In this document: positions 1 through 9,041 of the stretch, one piece after another | Numbering within the stretch: position 1 is the stretch's first letter | Layout: each line of letters starts with the position of its first letter | Source: Nakaseomyces glabratus | Taxonomy: Eukaryota > Ascomycota > Saccharomycetes > Saccharomycetales > Saccharomycetaceae | NCBI RefSeq assembly: GCF_010111755.1 | Contig: NC_088959.1 | Location: 868,001 to 932,000, forward strand | Reading direction: 5' to 3' | DNA: 64,000 bases | Program-made: the position numbers and the translations under genes | The notes under the pieces: generated by a model | Database searches by the model: none | Seen by the model: only the letters and a program-made list of their open reading frames with translations | Told to the model about the DNA's origin: nothing

Positions 1-655
1 AGTTTGTAACATCTTCTTTTCTTATCTGTCGGAGAGGAATGGGACTCAAGTTCGAGGAGTCATAGTTAATAATAAACGTGGGTATTCGGTACGTGTTCAT
101 AAATTGAATATACATGTTATTATTATCATTTGTAGTCCCATATTTCAAGGCATACTGTTCATAACTTGCAATAATTCTTTGTGTAGGAAAAGCGTTATTG
201 TCCTTACCTAACCGTAGAATGGCTACCGATTCTTCACCTTTATTTATTGACGCTAAACATTCCGCTAATTGTTCATAAAATAGAGCCAATCGCACAGCGA
301 TTTTTTTATGATAAAGATAGCATAATATATTTATTTTCTCATCAATGAACTCCTTGTATACCATGTTCATGTAACTAATCCATACTCTCAACAATCTGGG
401 ATCATTCTTGAAGATTTCCAGATCCAAGAAGTACAAAAGGCATCTCTCCATAACATCCTGTAATACTTGACTACAGGAAATACCTTGACCTTCATTCTGG
501 CAATGTTTCAAATGCTTAATGTATTCTAGATAGAGCTGCAGCGGATCATCCAGATTCTCTAGATCCTCATAGAGTAAATTTTCATAGTGCTTCCGCACAT
601 CTTCGAGATTGGGCGTGGCTTGAGGCTTCGCCACCGCCCAGCTGTCAAAGACCAT
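1..655 (-). CDS. BUB1/MAD3-family spindle checkpoint protein, 5' part
   Basis: The frame is open from an ATG at 655 to the window edge, giving about 218 N-terminal residues; the rest lies outside. The sequence matches the Mad3/Bub1 homology region 1 (TPR-like): the pattern ENLDDPLQLYLEYI near residues 34-47, MERCLLYFLDLEIFKNDPR in the middle, then LALFYEQLAECL and ILRLGKDN. In S. cerevisiae this domain binds kinetochore Knl1/Spc105 and is shared by Bub1 (with a kinase domain) and Mad3 (without). The kinase region cannot be seen, so the two cannot be separated. Only about 20 residues precede the TPR block and no KEN box is visible there, which leans slightly to Bub1. A PAC element (756-764) and an MCB site (798-803) lie upstream. 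Confidence 0.85.
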   Translation of the reverse strand, partial: MVFDSWAVAKPQATPNLEDVRKHYENLLYEDLENLDDPLQLYLEYIKHLKHCQNEGQGISCSQVLQDVMERCLLYFLDLEIFKNDPRLLRVWISYMNMVYKEFIDEKINILCYLYHKKIAVRLALFYEQLAECLASINKGEESVAILRLGKDNNAFPTQRIIASYEQYALKYGTTNDNNNMYIQFMNTYRIPTFIINYDSSNLSPIPLRQIRKEDVTN

Positions 656-755
656 TGTACATTTATCCGTATTCTTAACTTTCTATTAATTCCCAAGGAC
701 TACAACTGATCTACGCATGTCAGTAATACCATCTTTTGTAGTTTTTTATTATGAT

Positions 756-764
756 GCTCATCGC
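756..764 (-). promoter_or_regulatory. PAC element
   Basis: Exact GCTCATCGC (reverse complement GCGATGAGC), about 100 bases upstream of the BUB1/MAD3-family ATG. In S. cerevisiae the PAC motif is bound by Dot6/Tod6 and marks ribosome-biogenesis genes; a checkpoint gene is an unexpected owner. Confidence 0.6.
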
Positions 765-797
765 AACGAAAGGTTGTGTGTCCTACATATCGTGCGA

Positions 798-803
798 ACG
801 CGT
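798..803. promoter_or_regulatory. MCB (MluI cell-cycle box)
   Basis: ACGCGT about 145 bases upstream of the checkpoint gene ATG. MCB sites are bound by MBF and give G1/S expression, which fits a mitotic checkpoint gene. A single six-base match is weak evidence. Confidence 0.4.
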
Positions 804-1041
804 AACAAGGCTACAATTTCAGGTACAGAGTATGTAATAAAATAGAAGGATAAGCAATTTAAACCAGACAATTGGTATCCAAATGAATTGATTTATATAG
901 CTAGAACTGTACAATGCTAATCAACTTAGTTATGGACACTTATTTTAGCAATAAAAGACCTATATTAAGCATGACAAAATTGTACTCCATCATAGAGCTT
1001 CTATTCGAATTGTCATTTTATCAATAACAAGAACTTCTTAT

Positions 1042-1113
1042 GGTTCTATAGTGTAGTGGTTATCACTTTCGGTTTTGATCCGAACAACCCCGGTTCGAAT
1101 CCGGGTAGGACCT
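1042..1113 (+). tRNA. tRNA-Gln(UUG)
   Basis: Seventy-two bases that fold as a tRNA: acceptor GGTTCTA pairs with TAGGACC (one G-U), the anticodon loop TTTTGAT holds anticodon TTG, and the T arm is CCCCGGTTCGAATCCGGGG-like with a canonical B box. Discriminator base is T. It closely resembles S. cerevisiae tRNA-Gln(UUG). No intron is seen. Confidence 0.95.
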
Positions 1114-1619
1114 ATTATTTTTTGACGTGTTTTTGACACAAAAAAATTGGCTTCATAATGAGCTTTCTGTAATCTTTATCGATACAGGCGGCTGCAAACT
1201 AGTACATTCATAACAATTTGTAACCTTCACTTGCTAGCCCAATGTTCTACCGCCGTAGATGCACTGGTTTATCGATTTTTTTGTGACATTGCAACTTTAT
1301 GTTAATTACTGAAATATTTATTTCTATTAACTTTGTAACTGGAAGTATCTATAAGCAGTTGCTTCCGATTGTGTTTCTTTACCTTGAAGCTTTTATTCTA
1401 ACTAGTTCATCAAGTGATAGCAAGCTCATTAATTTGTGTTAAACTAAAGTTACCCATATTGAGGATAAGTGAAGTTCAAAATCGAGAGAATAATAATTAT
1501 ATAACAATTTATCGAATCAACTAATAAATCAAAGGCATAAATACAGAAAATAGTAAAGTACCTAGAGATAACTAAAGAAACATTAACAAACTCTAAAATT
1601 TGCGTAAGAGACAGAAAAA
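1114..1619. other. Intergenic before PES4/MIP6
   Basis: About 500 AT-rich bases between the tRNA terminator and the RRM gene. Apart from the T-run just after the tRNA I see nothing that can be named. Confidence 0.5.
1118..1123 (+). terminator. Pol III terminator of tRNA-Gln
   Basis: Six consecutive T residues five bases after the tRNA 3' end on the coding strand, the usual Pol III stop signal. Confidence 0.8.
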
Positions 1620-3428
1620 ATGTCTACTTTAATGCTTGCAGATATATTGAAGCAAGTATCGTTGAACAACAGGAAGTTACCAGAGAATAATTTACCTGGC
1701 ATCGAGAAGAAACCTAGAAGAATTGTTTCCGATGCGTCTTCTAGATCAGAAACTTTAGAGATAGTTGATATTAGGACCGAAAACTTGGGTACAAATGTAC
1801 AAAACAACATTGCTCTATTTGTTGGAAATTTGGCAGAAGAGATTACAAGTGAAAGGCTTACTGAAATGTTTAAAGTATACAAATCATTTATTTCGGCTAA
1901 GGTTTGTACAAACGCCGATGATAATAGATCACTAGGACACGGATACATCAATTTTGGAAACAAAGAAGACGCAGAAAGAGCCACAGAAGATTTTAATTAT
2001 AATAAAATAATGGGAAAAGAAATTCGAATAATGCCCAGCATTAGAGACTCGGTATACAGGAAGAATTTTGGCACCAACATATTCTTCTCTAATTTACCAT
2101 TACAAAAAGAGAAATTAACACATCGTATGTTCTATGATATATTTCGTAAATACGGTAATGTGTTATCAGTTAAATTGGACTCAAGCAAAAATATCGGATT
2201 TGTTTATTTCGAAGACGATACCATCGCTAGAGATGTTATTAAAGAATTTAACAACAAAGAGTTCCTCGGCAACATCATATCCTGTGGCCTACATTTTGAT
2301 AAAGAATTGAGGAAGAAACCAAATTTTGATAAACAGATATCCAAGTTAGACGACGATATTATAATTGAAAAGGAAAAGGAAATCTTCGACAGTAATAAAG
2401 TGGAAATAAAGATTGATAAAGATAAAGTAGCTATAATACAACCTAATGGTATATTCATAAAAAATCTTCCATTAGATACCAATAATAATGAAATTTTAGC
2501 CATTTTCAGTGAAGTTGGCCCTATCAAATCTGTTTTCTTATCACCATTAAATGAGAGTCGCGAATACCTCTGGGCATTTGTAACCTATAAGGATAAAGCA
2601 TCAGTAGAGAAAGCAATTAGTTTATTTAATGGGAAGGCCATCGGGAACAGAAATGTTTTTGTTACCCATGCTTACTCTAAATATAATATCCCAACTCCCA
2701 AACCGATACTGTTTTTAAGCAATTTGAGCCCTATTTGTGACCGTAAGTTCTTGAAGCAGATCATGAATCAATTAAGCGTCAAACCTGAAGATATTAAGGT
2801 TCACCAATCTGAAAATCCCGAACATGTTACTTCAACAGGTACCATACAATTTAAGACTCAAGATGATTTAGATAAAGCCAAAAAATTCCTAAATAATAAG
2901 CTGGTTAGTGGATCCATAATATACGCCACCACTCGTAAAAGTAAAAAGAACCAAGAACAAACTAATTACCGGGAATTTTGTCAAATTTTACCCAATTCGC
3001 CATTTACTTATAAAAATTATGGTGATTATTGCTCAACTAATATACATGACCCATCTACTCACGATAAGATGCATTTTATGCATGCAAAGAAATTAAAAAA
3101 TTATGAAGTACAGACCAACAAATTACCATACAATGGTTGTCAAGACAAGAAAGCAACTCAACTGTTTAAGAACGGCAGAGGTGCAATCCCTGCTAAAGAA
3201 TTACTTTTGCAACAGATAAAAGATAAAATTGACAATTTGAAATATCCATTTGCAACAAGGCCCGAAAATCTAAAATCCTTAGCCGATTACATATTTATTG
3301 TTTTCTGGAACCGTAATGGACAGAGCTTATCTCAATTCTTGCTTCTACAGAATAGCTCTAAGGAGTATGCAGAAATGCTGAAACATCAAATTGAAACAGC
3401 CGCAAGCACGCTGGGTTTTGGTAGATAA
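1620..3428 (+). CDS. PES4/MIP6: Four-RRM poly(A)-binding-like protein, PES4/MIP6 orthologue
   Basis: A 602-residue protein with four RNA-recognition motifs: about 64-138 (LFVGNL, then GHGYINF), 152-228 (IFFSNLP, IGFVYF), 276-350 (IFIKNLP, LWAFVTY) and 361-435 (ILFLSNL). The C-terminal part (about 540-600) resembles a degenerate PABP-type helical tail. Length lies near S. cerevisiae Pes4 (611) and Mip6 (659), an ohnologue pair; Mip6 binds the export factor Mex67 and both act on mRNAs in stress or meiosis. The neighbour on the right is YSC84/LSB3, as in both S. cerevisiae tracts (YHR015W-YHR016C and YFR023W-YFR024C-A), so synteny does not choose between the two names. Confidence 0.85.
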   Translation: MSTLMLADILKQVSLNNRKLPENNLPGIEKKPRRIVSDASSRSETLEIVDIRTENLGTNVQNNIALFVGNLAEEITSERLTEMFKVYKSFISAKVCTNADDNRSLGHGYINFGNKEDAERATEDFNYNKIMGKEIRIMPSIRDSVYRKNFGTNIFFSNLPLQKEKLTHRMFYDIFRKYGNVLSVKLDSSKNIGFVYFEDDTIARDVIKEFNNKEFLGNIISCGLHFDKELRKKPNFDKQISKLDDDIIIEKEKEIFDSNKVEIKIDKDKVAIIQPNGIFIKNLPLDTNNNEILAIFSEVGPIKSVFLSPLNESREYLWAFVTYKDKASVEKAISLFNGKAIGNRNVFVTHAYSKYNIPTPKPILFLSNLSPICDRKFLKQIMNQLSVKPEDIKVHQSENPEHVTSTGTIQFKTQDDLDKAKKFLNNKLVSGSIIYATTRKSKKNQEQTNYREFCQILPNSPFTYKNYGDYCSTNIHDPSTHDKMHFMHAKKLKNYEVQTNKLPYNGCQDKKATQLFKNGRGAIPAKELLLQQIKDKIDNLKYPFATRPENLKSLADYIFIVFWNRNGQSLSQFLLLQNSSKEYAEMLKHQIETAASTLGFGR

Positions 3429-3895
3429 ATATTAAAGCATTCTGGGTCAAAATGGAAAGTACTTGATACAATTCAAGGTTCGATTTGCAATTTTTGTATA
3501 TTCACACTTTGTATAAATTTTCTATTATCCTGGCTATTAGAATAAAAGTTTTAATGAACGCGAATACAATTACATACAGTATAACCAGTATGCCTGATAA
3601 CAATGTTATGTATATGTCAAATTATTACGATAATTATTGATTAGAAATGAAGTTTATTAAGGTTAACATAAAGAAAAATACAATTCACGATAAAAGTGCT
3701 ACAACTTGTCATTTATAAATTCAACATGATGTAACTTGCTCAAAAACCTTAAAATATTGATACAGTTTGCTATTTTAGCATGCTATTACCGTGAGGGTTG
3801 AATTCGGTGAAGAATAGATACCCTGCCGTTTTGAGTATATAACCCAATTGTACAGAACATATACTATTCCAGAATCAGAGATAAAACTTAAGAGA
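3429..3895. other. Convergent intergenic region
   Basis: The 3' flanks of PES4/MIP6 and YSC84/LSB3 face each other here. The sequence is AT-rich with TA-rich tracts typical of yeast 3' ends; no other feature is seen. Confidence 0.5.
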
Positions 3896-5209
3896 CTATA
3901 CCAGTTCGACATAGTTAGCTGGGAAAATACCTTCTCTGCCATTGACCTTACCAGTCCACCAATCATTCTGTGAGTCAGACTTCTTGATGATAGTAATAAC
4001 GTCACCCTTTCTGAATGACAAATCGCCAGCTTCTTCTCCAGCAAAGCTGTACAATGCTACAGCTTTTGGAGCACCAGAAGAGGCATCTCTTCTTGGTGGT
4101 TCATCAGCTGGTCTGCTATTCGATCTACCATTGTTTGTGGCACCGGGGGATATCCTTGATTTTGAGAACCTGTTAGACAAATCATCAACATCGCGCCTGC
4201 TGTCACCATGTCTACGACTGTCGCCTCTATAATCATCATCATAATCGTCATCATAGTATGAACTTCTCTGGTTTCTGGCACTCGAAGCACCACCTCTACG
4301 ATGATTAGCATAGTAATCCTTGGCTCCTGAAGGGTCATCAAAATCATCATCAAAATCATCATCATCTCTATACTTGTCTCTCCTTGATCCGCGACTGCCT
4401 ATACGATCATAGCGATCATCATCGTTTCTTCTGTCACGTCTTGCTGCACCAGATCTACTGTATCTAGAAGTATCATCCGAAGTGAATGAACTAGGGATAT
4501 CATCATAGTAGTCATCGTCATAGTCACTGTCTTCGTAATCATCCCCTGATGACCTATAGTTAAAGGCTCTAGACTCTAACACTCTGAAAAGCGGGTCTAC
4601 TGATGGTGGTGGTCTAATTCTGCCAGACAATATCATCTTAGTGGTACAGTTGTTACCATAAAATTTACGGTTAGCCTCTCTTCTCTCCAGGATGACAGAA
4701 CCTTCCAAGGACACACCTGCAAACAGACCTTTACTCTTGGAGTATGCAAACACTGCTGACACACCTCCTGCTGAGGCAGAGGCCGCTGCCTCCGCATTTC
4801 TACCCAATGGACCAGCTGAGACAGAGATATTACCACCAAGAGTGATAGTACCAAACTCTGAGAACGACCTCACTGCGTCCGGTGTATTCAAGATAAAAAC
4901 AAAATCAGTAAGCTCTACACCCACCAAACCACCAGCACCAGCACCAGCCATACCAATGGCACTTGGTGCAGACCAGGACCCGTCCCTCAGACGGGCCACA
5001 ATGACACCTGACCCAGCTCTACCTGAGAACAGGAACCCAGCTTTCAACACTGTAATAATAGCCAAACCCTTGGCATTCTTAAGCACATGTGGTGGAATAA
5101 CTTGGTCAGCACCAAACACTTGGTTGGGTTTCACAAAACTTGCCAAAATCTTGGCAGCTTTCTTAGTCTCACTGTGCAGACTTCTAGGAATTGGATTATT
5201 GATACCCAT
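3896..5209 (-). CDS. YSC84/LSB3: SYLF-SH3 actin patch protein, YSC84/LSB3 orthologue
   Basis: A 437-residue protein. Residues about 1-220 form the SYLF (DUF500) domain that binds lipid and actin, almost identical to S. cerevisiae (MGINNPIPRSL start, GSGVIVARL, SAGPLGRNAEAAASASAGG). A low-complexity D/Y/R/S-rich linker follows (about 225-375). The C-terminal 60 residues are an SH3 domain (ALYSFAGEE, DWWTGKVNG, GIFPANYVELV) that in S. cerevisiae binds Las17 and other endocytic proteins. The ATG at 5209 runs straight into conserved codons with no intron, whereas both S. cerevisiae paralogues have an intron near their 5' ends (recalled). The repeated GAT codons of the linker are prone to length change. 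Confidence 0.93.
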   Translation of the reverse strand: MGINNPIPRSLHSETKKAAKILASFVKPNQVFGADQVIPPHVLKNAKGLAIITVLKAGFLFSGRAGSGVIVARLRDGSWSAPSAIGMAGAGAGGLVGVELTDFVFILNTPDAVRSFSEFGTITLGGNISVSAGPLGRNAEAAASASAGGVSAVFAYSKSKGLFAGVSLEGSVILERREANRKFYGNNCTTKMILSGRIRPPPSVDPLFRVLESRAFNYRSSGDDYEDSDYDDDYYDDIPSSFTSDDTSRYSRSGAARRDRRNDDDRYDRIGSRGSRRDKYRDDDDFDDDFDDPSGAKDYYANHRRGGASSARNQRSSYYDDDYDDDYRGDSRRHGDSRRDVDDLSNRFSKSRISPGATNNGRSNSRPADEPPRRDASSGAPKAVALYSFAGEEAGDLSFRKGDVITIIKKSDSQNDWWTGKVNGREGIFPANYVELV

Positions 5210-5652
5210 GATCTTTTATACTGTTGGCACCTTGTATCAGTAAGCCTATGTTGGCAATGCTAGTTACTAAAATCAAATTAATACCACTTCAAAATATAAA
5301 GGACTACTCTATATAATCGTTAAATGATTGAAAAAGGGAACTTGACGTCAAATGGACTTGCCACTTTTCTGTTAATCGAGGAATCGGAAGGCTGGGTACT
5401 TTTGCTTCAATCAAACGATTATCAGGAGTGGGATTCCAAATTGACAGGAACGGATCCTTAATGGACTTGAGGAATTTGAGTGAAAACAAGAAAGCCTCGA
5501 CGAGGATGACTTCTCACATGATGTCACTGGGGGCCCATGCATGATTAAACAGAGCAAATGAGCAATTTTAGACCAATCCTATTGATTTTAGTTATTTACC
5601 ATATATAGTTTATGATAGGTATTTAGTATTCAATATGCATTTGTGTTTTCCT
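5210..5652. other. Intergenic: YSC84/LSB3 promoter and ARG4 3' flank
   Basis: About 440 bases. YSC83, which lies here between YSC84 and ARG4 in S. cerevisiae, is absent; no remnant of it is recognisable. No named motif seen. Confidence 0.5.
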
Positions 5653-7038
5653 TTATAACTTCAAGCTCTTTAATTGAGCGAGCACAGCGGACTTTGCAGT
5701 ACCACCAATGGCATCTCTTCTCTCCACGCTCATCTCGAAGTTGAAAGTCTCGTAAAGGTCTTGCTCGAAACGAGGATCGATGTTCTTGAATTGCTCTAAG
5801 GATAGTTTGTCTATACCGGACAAGTTCTCCTTTTCGGCCAGGGCGACACATTGTCCGGATATGCTGTGTGTCTCTCTGAATGGAACACCCTTTCTGACCA
5901 AGTAATCTGCCAGGTCGGTGGCCAGCATGTCCATGGTCAACGCGTTCTCCATCTTCTCCTTGTTGACAGTTAGAGTAGAGATAACACCGTCTGCTATCAG
6001 GATGGAGTGTTCTACGGTGGTTAGACAGTCAAACAATGGCTCTTTGTCCTCTTGCATATCCTTGTCGTATGTAGATGGGATACCTTTCAAACTCATTAGG
6101 AACCCACTCAATTCACCAAACACTCTACCAGATTTACCTCTCAATAGTTCCAAGGAGTCGGCGTTCTTCTTCTGTGGCATCAACGAGGAGCCTGTGGAGT
6201 ATGCGTCACTCAGCTTGATGAAGCCAAACTCAGCAGTAGAGTATATGATCAAATCTTCAGAGAAACGAGAGACGTGGTTCATGAACAATGTGGCCCAGAA
6301 CATCAATTCTACCACAAAGTCTCTATCAGAAACAGCTACCAGAGAGTTACCAATCACACCGTTAAATCCAAGTCCTTCGGCCAAGAATTGTCTGTCAATA
6401 CCATATGGATGACCCGCAAGAGCTCCCGAACCCAATGGTGACTTGTTCAATCTCTCTGCAATTTGTTCCAGTCTCTTAAGGTCTTCTGTGAAATATGTAG
6501 CATAGGAGCTTAACCAATGTGCCCATCTGATCGGTTGAGCTCTCTGTAGATGTGTGTAACCAGGCATCAGGATATCTATCTCCTTCTCAGCTCTGTTAAC
6601 TAAAACATTAATCAAGGATTTCATCGCAGGGAAGATCTTTTCATTTAAAATCTCACGACAGTATATTCTCATATCCGTGACAACTTGGTCATTTCTTGAT
6701 CTACCGGTGTGAACTTTACCAGCTATGTCACGGCCGATTAGTTCGCCCAATCTTCTCTCATTAGCAGTGTGGATGTCCTCATCACTCTCATGACGGACAA
6801 ACTTGCCCTCATCCCATTCATTTTCGATGTCCTTAAGACCAGAGTGAATCTTTGCCAATTCGCTCTCTGTGATTAGACCCAATTTAGTTAGACCAGCGGT
6901 GTAAACTTTTGTGCCTTCCAAATCGGCCTTGTACATTCTATAATCGTATGGTAAAGAGGCATTGTAAAGTTGCATTAGTGGGTCAGTCTGCCCTGTAAAT
7001 CTACCACCCCAAAGTTTTGTTTTAGCTTGACCTGACAT
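5653..7038 (-). CDS. ARG4: Argininosuccinate lyase
   Basis: A 461-residue enzyme (S. cerevisiae 463) that splits argininosuccinate into arginine and fumarate, the last step of arginine synthesis in the cytosol. The fumarase/aspartase superfamily signature [12 protein letters not shown] is at about residues 279-290, and the conserved TGRSRNDQV and [10 protein letters not shown] blocks, which supply active-site residues, are present. The N-terminus KLWGGRF is family-typical. A TATA box (7195-7202) lies about 157 bases upstream, together with GATAAG sites. No exact TGACTCA Gcn4 site was found in the upstream gap, although ARG4 is Gcn4-controlled in S. cerevisiae. Confidence 0.98.
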   Translation of the reverse strand: MSGQAKTKLWGGRFTGQTDPLMQLYNASLPYDYRMYKADLEGTKVYTAGLTKLGLITESELAKIHSGLKDIENEWDEGKFVRHESDEDIHTANERRLGELIGRDIAGKVHTGRSRNDQVVTDMRIYCREILNEKIFPAMKSLINVLVNRAEKEIDILMPGYTHLQRAQPIRWAHWLSSYATYFTEDLKRLEQIAERLNKSPLGSGALAGHPYGIDRQFLAEGLGFNGVIGNSLVAVSDRDFVVELMFWATLFMNHVSRFSEDLIIYSTAEFGFIKLSDAYSTGSSLMPQKKNADSLELLRGKSGRVFGELSGFLMSLKGIPSTYDKDMQEDKEPLFDCLTTVEHSILIADGVISTLTVNKEKMENALTMDMLATDLADYLVRKGVPFRETHSISGQCVALAEKENLSGIDKLSLEQFKNIDPRFEQDLYETFNFEMSVERRDAIGGTAKSAVLAQLKSLKL

Positions 7039-7194
7039 TGTATTAGTTGTATAGTATATGGCGTATGTTGTTATGCAATATTTAGCAAGTTGCTAGTAGT
7101 GAATGCTTAACCTTTTTAATTGTTATCGTTAAGTATACTGATAAGTTAAAAGGACAAACTATTGACATCGATTATACCTCGAGAAACTTGCTGG

Positions 7195-7202
7195 TTTATA
7201 TA
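7195..7202 (-). promoter_or_regulatory. TATA box of ARG4
   Basis: TTTATATA on the plus strand reads TATATAAA towards ARG4, about 157 bases before its ATG, a normal distance for yeast. Confidence 0.6.
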
Positions 7203-7262
7203 CTTTTCGCTAGCACAATATGACACCTATAGCTCATCTCGCCTTATTCTACCACAATCACT

Positions 7263-7279
7263 GATAAGTTCGCCTTATC
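7263..7279. promoter_or_regulatory. Inverted pair of GATAAG sites
   Basis: GATAAG (7263-7268) and CTTATC (7274-7279) face each other across five bases. Paired GATAAG sites are bound by Gln3/Gat1 in nitrogen catabolite control. Further copies lie at 7140-7145 and 7512-7517. Confidence 0.4.
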
Positions 7280-7694
7280 CTGCCGTTAAGTTAAACTTTC
7301 GCTACCGGATGCCTGATATGGCCAAAGGATGATTTAGACATTCGCCTGTTACTTCCACAAATGCTGACCTCAATCCCTCCCGACAAGCATTTATCAGTCA
7401 TCAAGATCCTCTGCACGGCACTTTCTAAGAACCAAAATTTTTTGTACCGGCTCCACCTTCCGTTTCCGTACACTCTGCAGCTGGCTCTCCATTTTCGGTA
7501 TGATTTGGCGAGATAAGTATTTATCGTATCACATTATACATTATGAATGTTGTACTTAAGTGTATACATAAGCATTGGTATAGTCATGTTTTCGAGTCAT
7601 AGTCAAATAATTTATGGGCATGAATATTACGAAACGTGCGTTTTGTAGTCTTCAATTTTTATATTGGGGGCTATAAATAGGTAGTTGTGCAGAT

Positions 7695-8717
7695 TTAAAA
7701 CTGTTTCCAGAAGCTATTTTCAGAAACAGATGCCATATCTTCTTTTACCAGTTTCACGGAACCATCGGAAGTTTCTTCTAAGTGGTACAGGGCCTCAATC
7801 TTAATCGTATTGGTAATGTAGTCTAGCGCCTGTTTGTAGCAAGTACCAACGTGTGATACGGCATGGGCGTCATCACTTAATACAAACCGTGAACCACAGT
7901 ATTGTTTCGCCAACTCACATATCTCAGGGCCAGGGTAAGGTTCACAGAGGCCTTTTCTGAATCCTGCAGTGTTTATCTCGATGGCACCACCATATGAGTC
8001 GATAGCTTTTAAGTTTCTGATAATCTTCTCCCTGAGAATTGGAAAGGTTTTCACTAGTGAAATGGATGTTATTGGAACAAAATCCACCTGCGGGTCATCG
8101 CTGCAGTCACCTGTGGCGGGATGAACAAACATCTCATCCGGCAGCAGTAATTTATACAAATCAAAGTGCCCGATAATGATCGGTTGCAGCTCCGTTATCA
8201 TCGCATGCTGCATATCAAAATAAGATGACAGAAATTTAACAATGTTCTTATCGCAGGAATCGAAGGCTTCGTTCCATGAGTGTGGGTCAAAATCGATCGG
8301 TATACCCCTAATATGGTGAATCGATCCCACGGTAAATTTCAAATCGTCTCCATATGTCCTCAGCAAATACTTACTGTACTCAATGTGCTCAACGTCACAA
8401 CACTCAAGCTCACACCCAACAAGAAACTTAGTCTTGCAATCACCACCACTATACTTGGCACGTATGCTCCGGCTGTGCTCCAAATAGCTGAGAAATTTCT
8501 CCTTAAGCACTTTCAATCCAAGCTCGCCAATATTAGGGTCGGGACTCATGTCCTCTTGCCGCTCCTCAGGGTACAGATACTTGCTATTCACCCGGGGCAT
8601 GTGCTCAGTTAGGCAATATGTGTGGAACCGCATCGCTACAGCCTGAGCGACAATATCATCAAGAGGATCCACTCCATGCGCCACATAGTCTCCCGAATGT
8701 GAATGATGTGAATGCAT
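7695..8717 (-). CDS. HIS2: Histidinol-phosphatase
   Basis: A 340-residue PHP-type phosphatase (S. cerevisiae 335) for the eighth step of histidine synthesis. The chosen ATG at 8717 gives MHSHHSHSGDYVAHG, the family N-terminus with the metal-binding His cluster. Other metal-site blocks are LTEHMPR, GCELECCDVEHIEY, IIGHFDLYKL and FVLSDDAHAV. The frame stays open upstream to 9026, but that would run through tRNA-Ala and uses unrelated sequence; an ATG at 8804 is a weaker alternative. An exact Gcn4 site (8887-8893) and a second TGACTC core (8846-8851) lie in the promoter, as expected for general amino acid control. Confidence 0.96.
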   Translation of the reverse strand: MHSHHSHSGDYVAHGVDPLDDIVAQAVAMRFHTYCLTEHMPRVNSKYLYPEERQEDMSPDPNIGELGLKVLKEKFLSYLEHSRSIRAKYSGGDCKTKFLVGCELECCDVEHIEYSKYLLRTYGDDLKFTVGSIHHIRGIPIDFDPHSWNEAFDSCDKNIVKFLSSYFDMQHAMITELQPIIIGHFDLYKLLLPDEMFVHPATGDCSDDPQVDFVPITSISLVKTFPILREKIIRNLKAIDSYGGAIEINTAGFRKGLCEPYPGPEICELAKQYCGSRFVLSDDAHAVSHVGTCYKQALDYITNTIKIEALYHLEETSDGSVKLVKEDMASVSENSFWKQF

Positions 8718-8845
8718 TATCCTAGTCCACCTGCTTATACTGTTCCTGTTCGGGTCCCCAGCAATCAATAGATCATATGTCTTAACGTTTCGCAGCAATA
8801 CCATATTAAACTCAACTTTATATGAGCTGATTTTTAAGGAACGGC

Positions 8846-8851
8846 TGACTC
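8846..8851. promoter_or_regulatory. Gcn4 half-site, HIS2 promoter
   Basis: TGACTC followed by T, about 130 bases before the HIS2 ATG; six of seven bases of the Gcn4 consensus. Confidence 0.4.
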
Positions 8852-8886
8852 TGAACCAAAAACTGAGCTTCGCACTTTGCTTTCTG

Positions 8887-8893
8887 TGACTCA
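8887..8893. promoter_or_regulatory. Gcn4 binding site, HIS2 promoter
   Basis: Exact TGACTCA about 170 bases before the HIS2 ATG. Gcn4 activates most histidine genes in S. cerevisiae, and this placement is typical. Confidence 0.65.
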
Positions 8894-8968
8894 ACTTGGC
8901 AGTAGCACTAAATACACCGTAGAAACCATGAAAAAAAGAAAAAAATATAAAACGCAAAAAAATATTAC

Positions 8969-9041
8969 TGGACGAGTTGGGAATCGAACCCAAGACCTCT
9001 CCCATGCTAAGGGAGCGCGCTACCAACTACGCCACACGCCC
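8969..9041 (-). tRNA. tRNA-Ala(AGC)
   Basis: Read on the minus strand this 73-base gene starts GGGCGTG and ends CTCGTCCA; the acceptor arms pair, the anticodon loop TTAGCAT gives anticodon AGC, and the T loop GGTTCGATTCC is canonical. It is nearly identical to S. cerevisiae tRNA-Ala(AGC). The T arm stem sequence GTCTTGGG/CCCAAC differs slightly from S. cerevisiae. A T-rich run (plus-strand A-run 8950-8957) lies just downstream and can serve as terminator. Confidence 0.95.

Larger units (their letters stand above)
656..1041. other. Intergenic: promoter of the BUB1/MAD3-family gene
   Basis: A 386-base gap between the divergently placed checkpoint gene and tRNA-Gln. It carries one PAC element and one MlI cell-cycle box, described separately; nothing else is recognised. 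Confidence 0.6.
7039..7694. other. Intergenic: ARG4 promoter and HIS2 3' flank
   Basis: About 650 bases holding a TATA box and several GATAAG/CTTATC motifs (7140-7145, 7263-7268, 7274-7279, 7512-7517). A 60-codon frame at 7291-7473 has no recognisable product and is not called. Confidence 0.55.

Noticed and set aside
4692..5243. 183-codon frame antisense to YSC84/LSB3
   Set aside because: It is a shadow of the highly conserved SYLF coding strand, as are other long antisense frames over ARG4, TAE1, SHM1 and CPA1.
8718..9026. Upstream extension of HIS2 by 103 codons
   Set aside because: It would read through tRNA-Ala(AGC), contains no family sequence, and the ATG at 8717 reproduces the known N-terminus and length.
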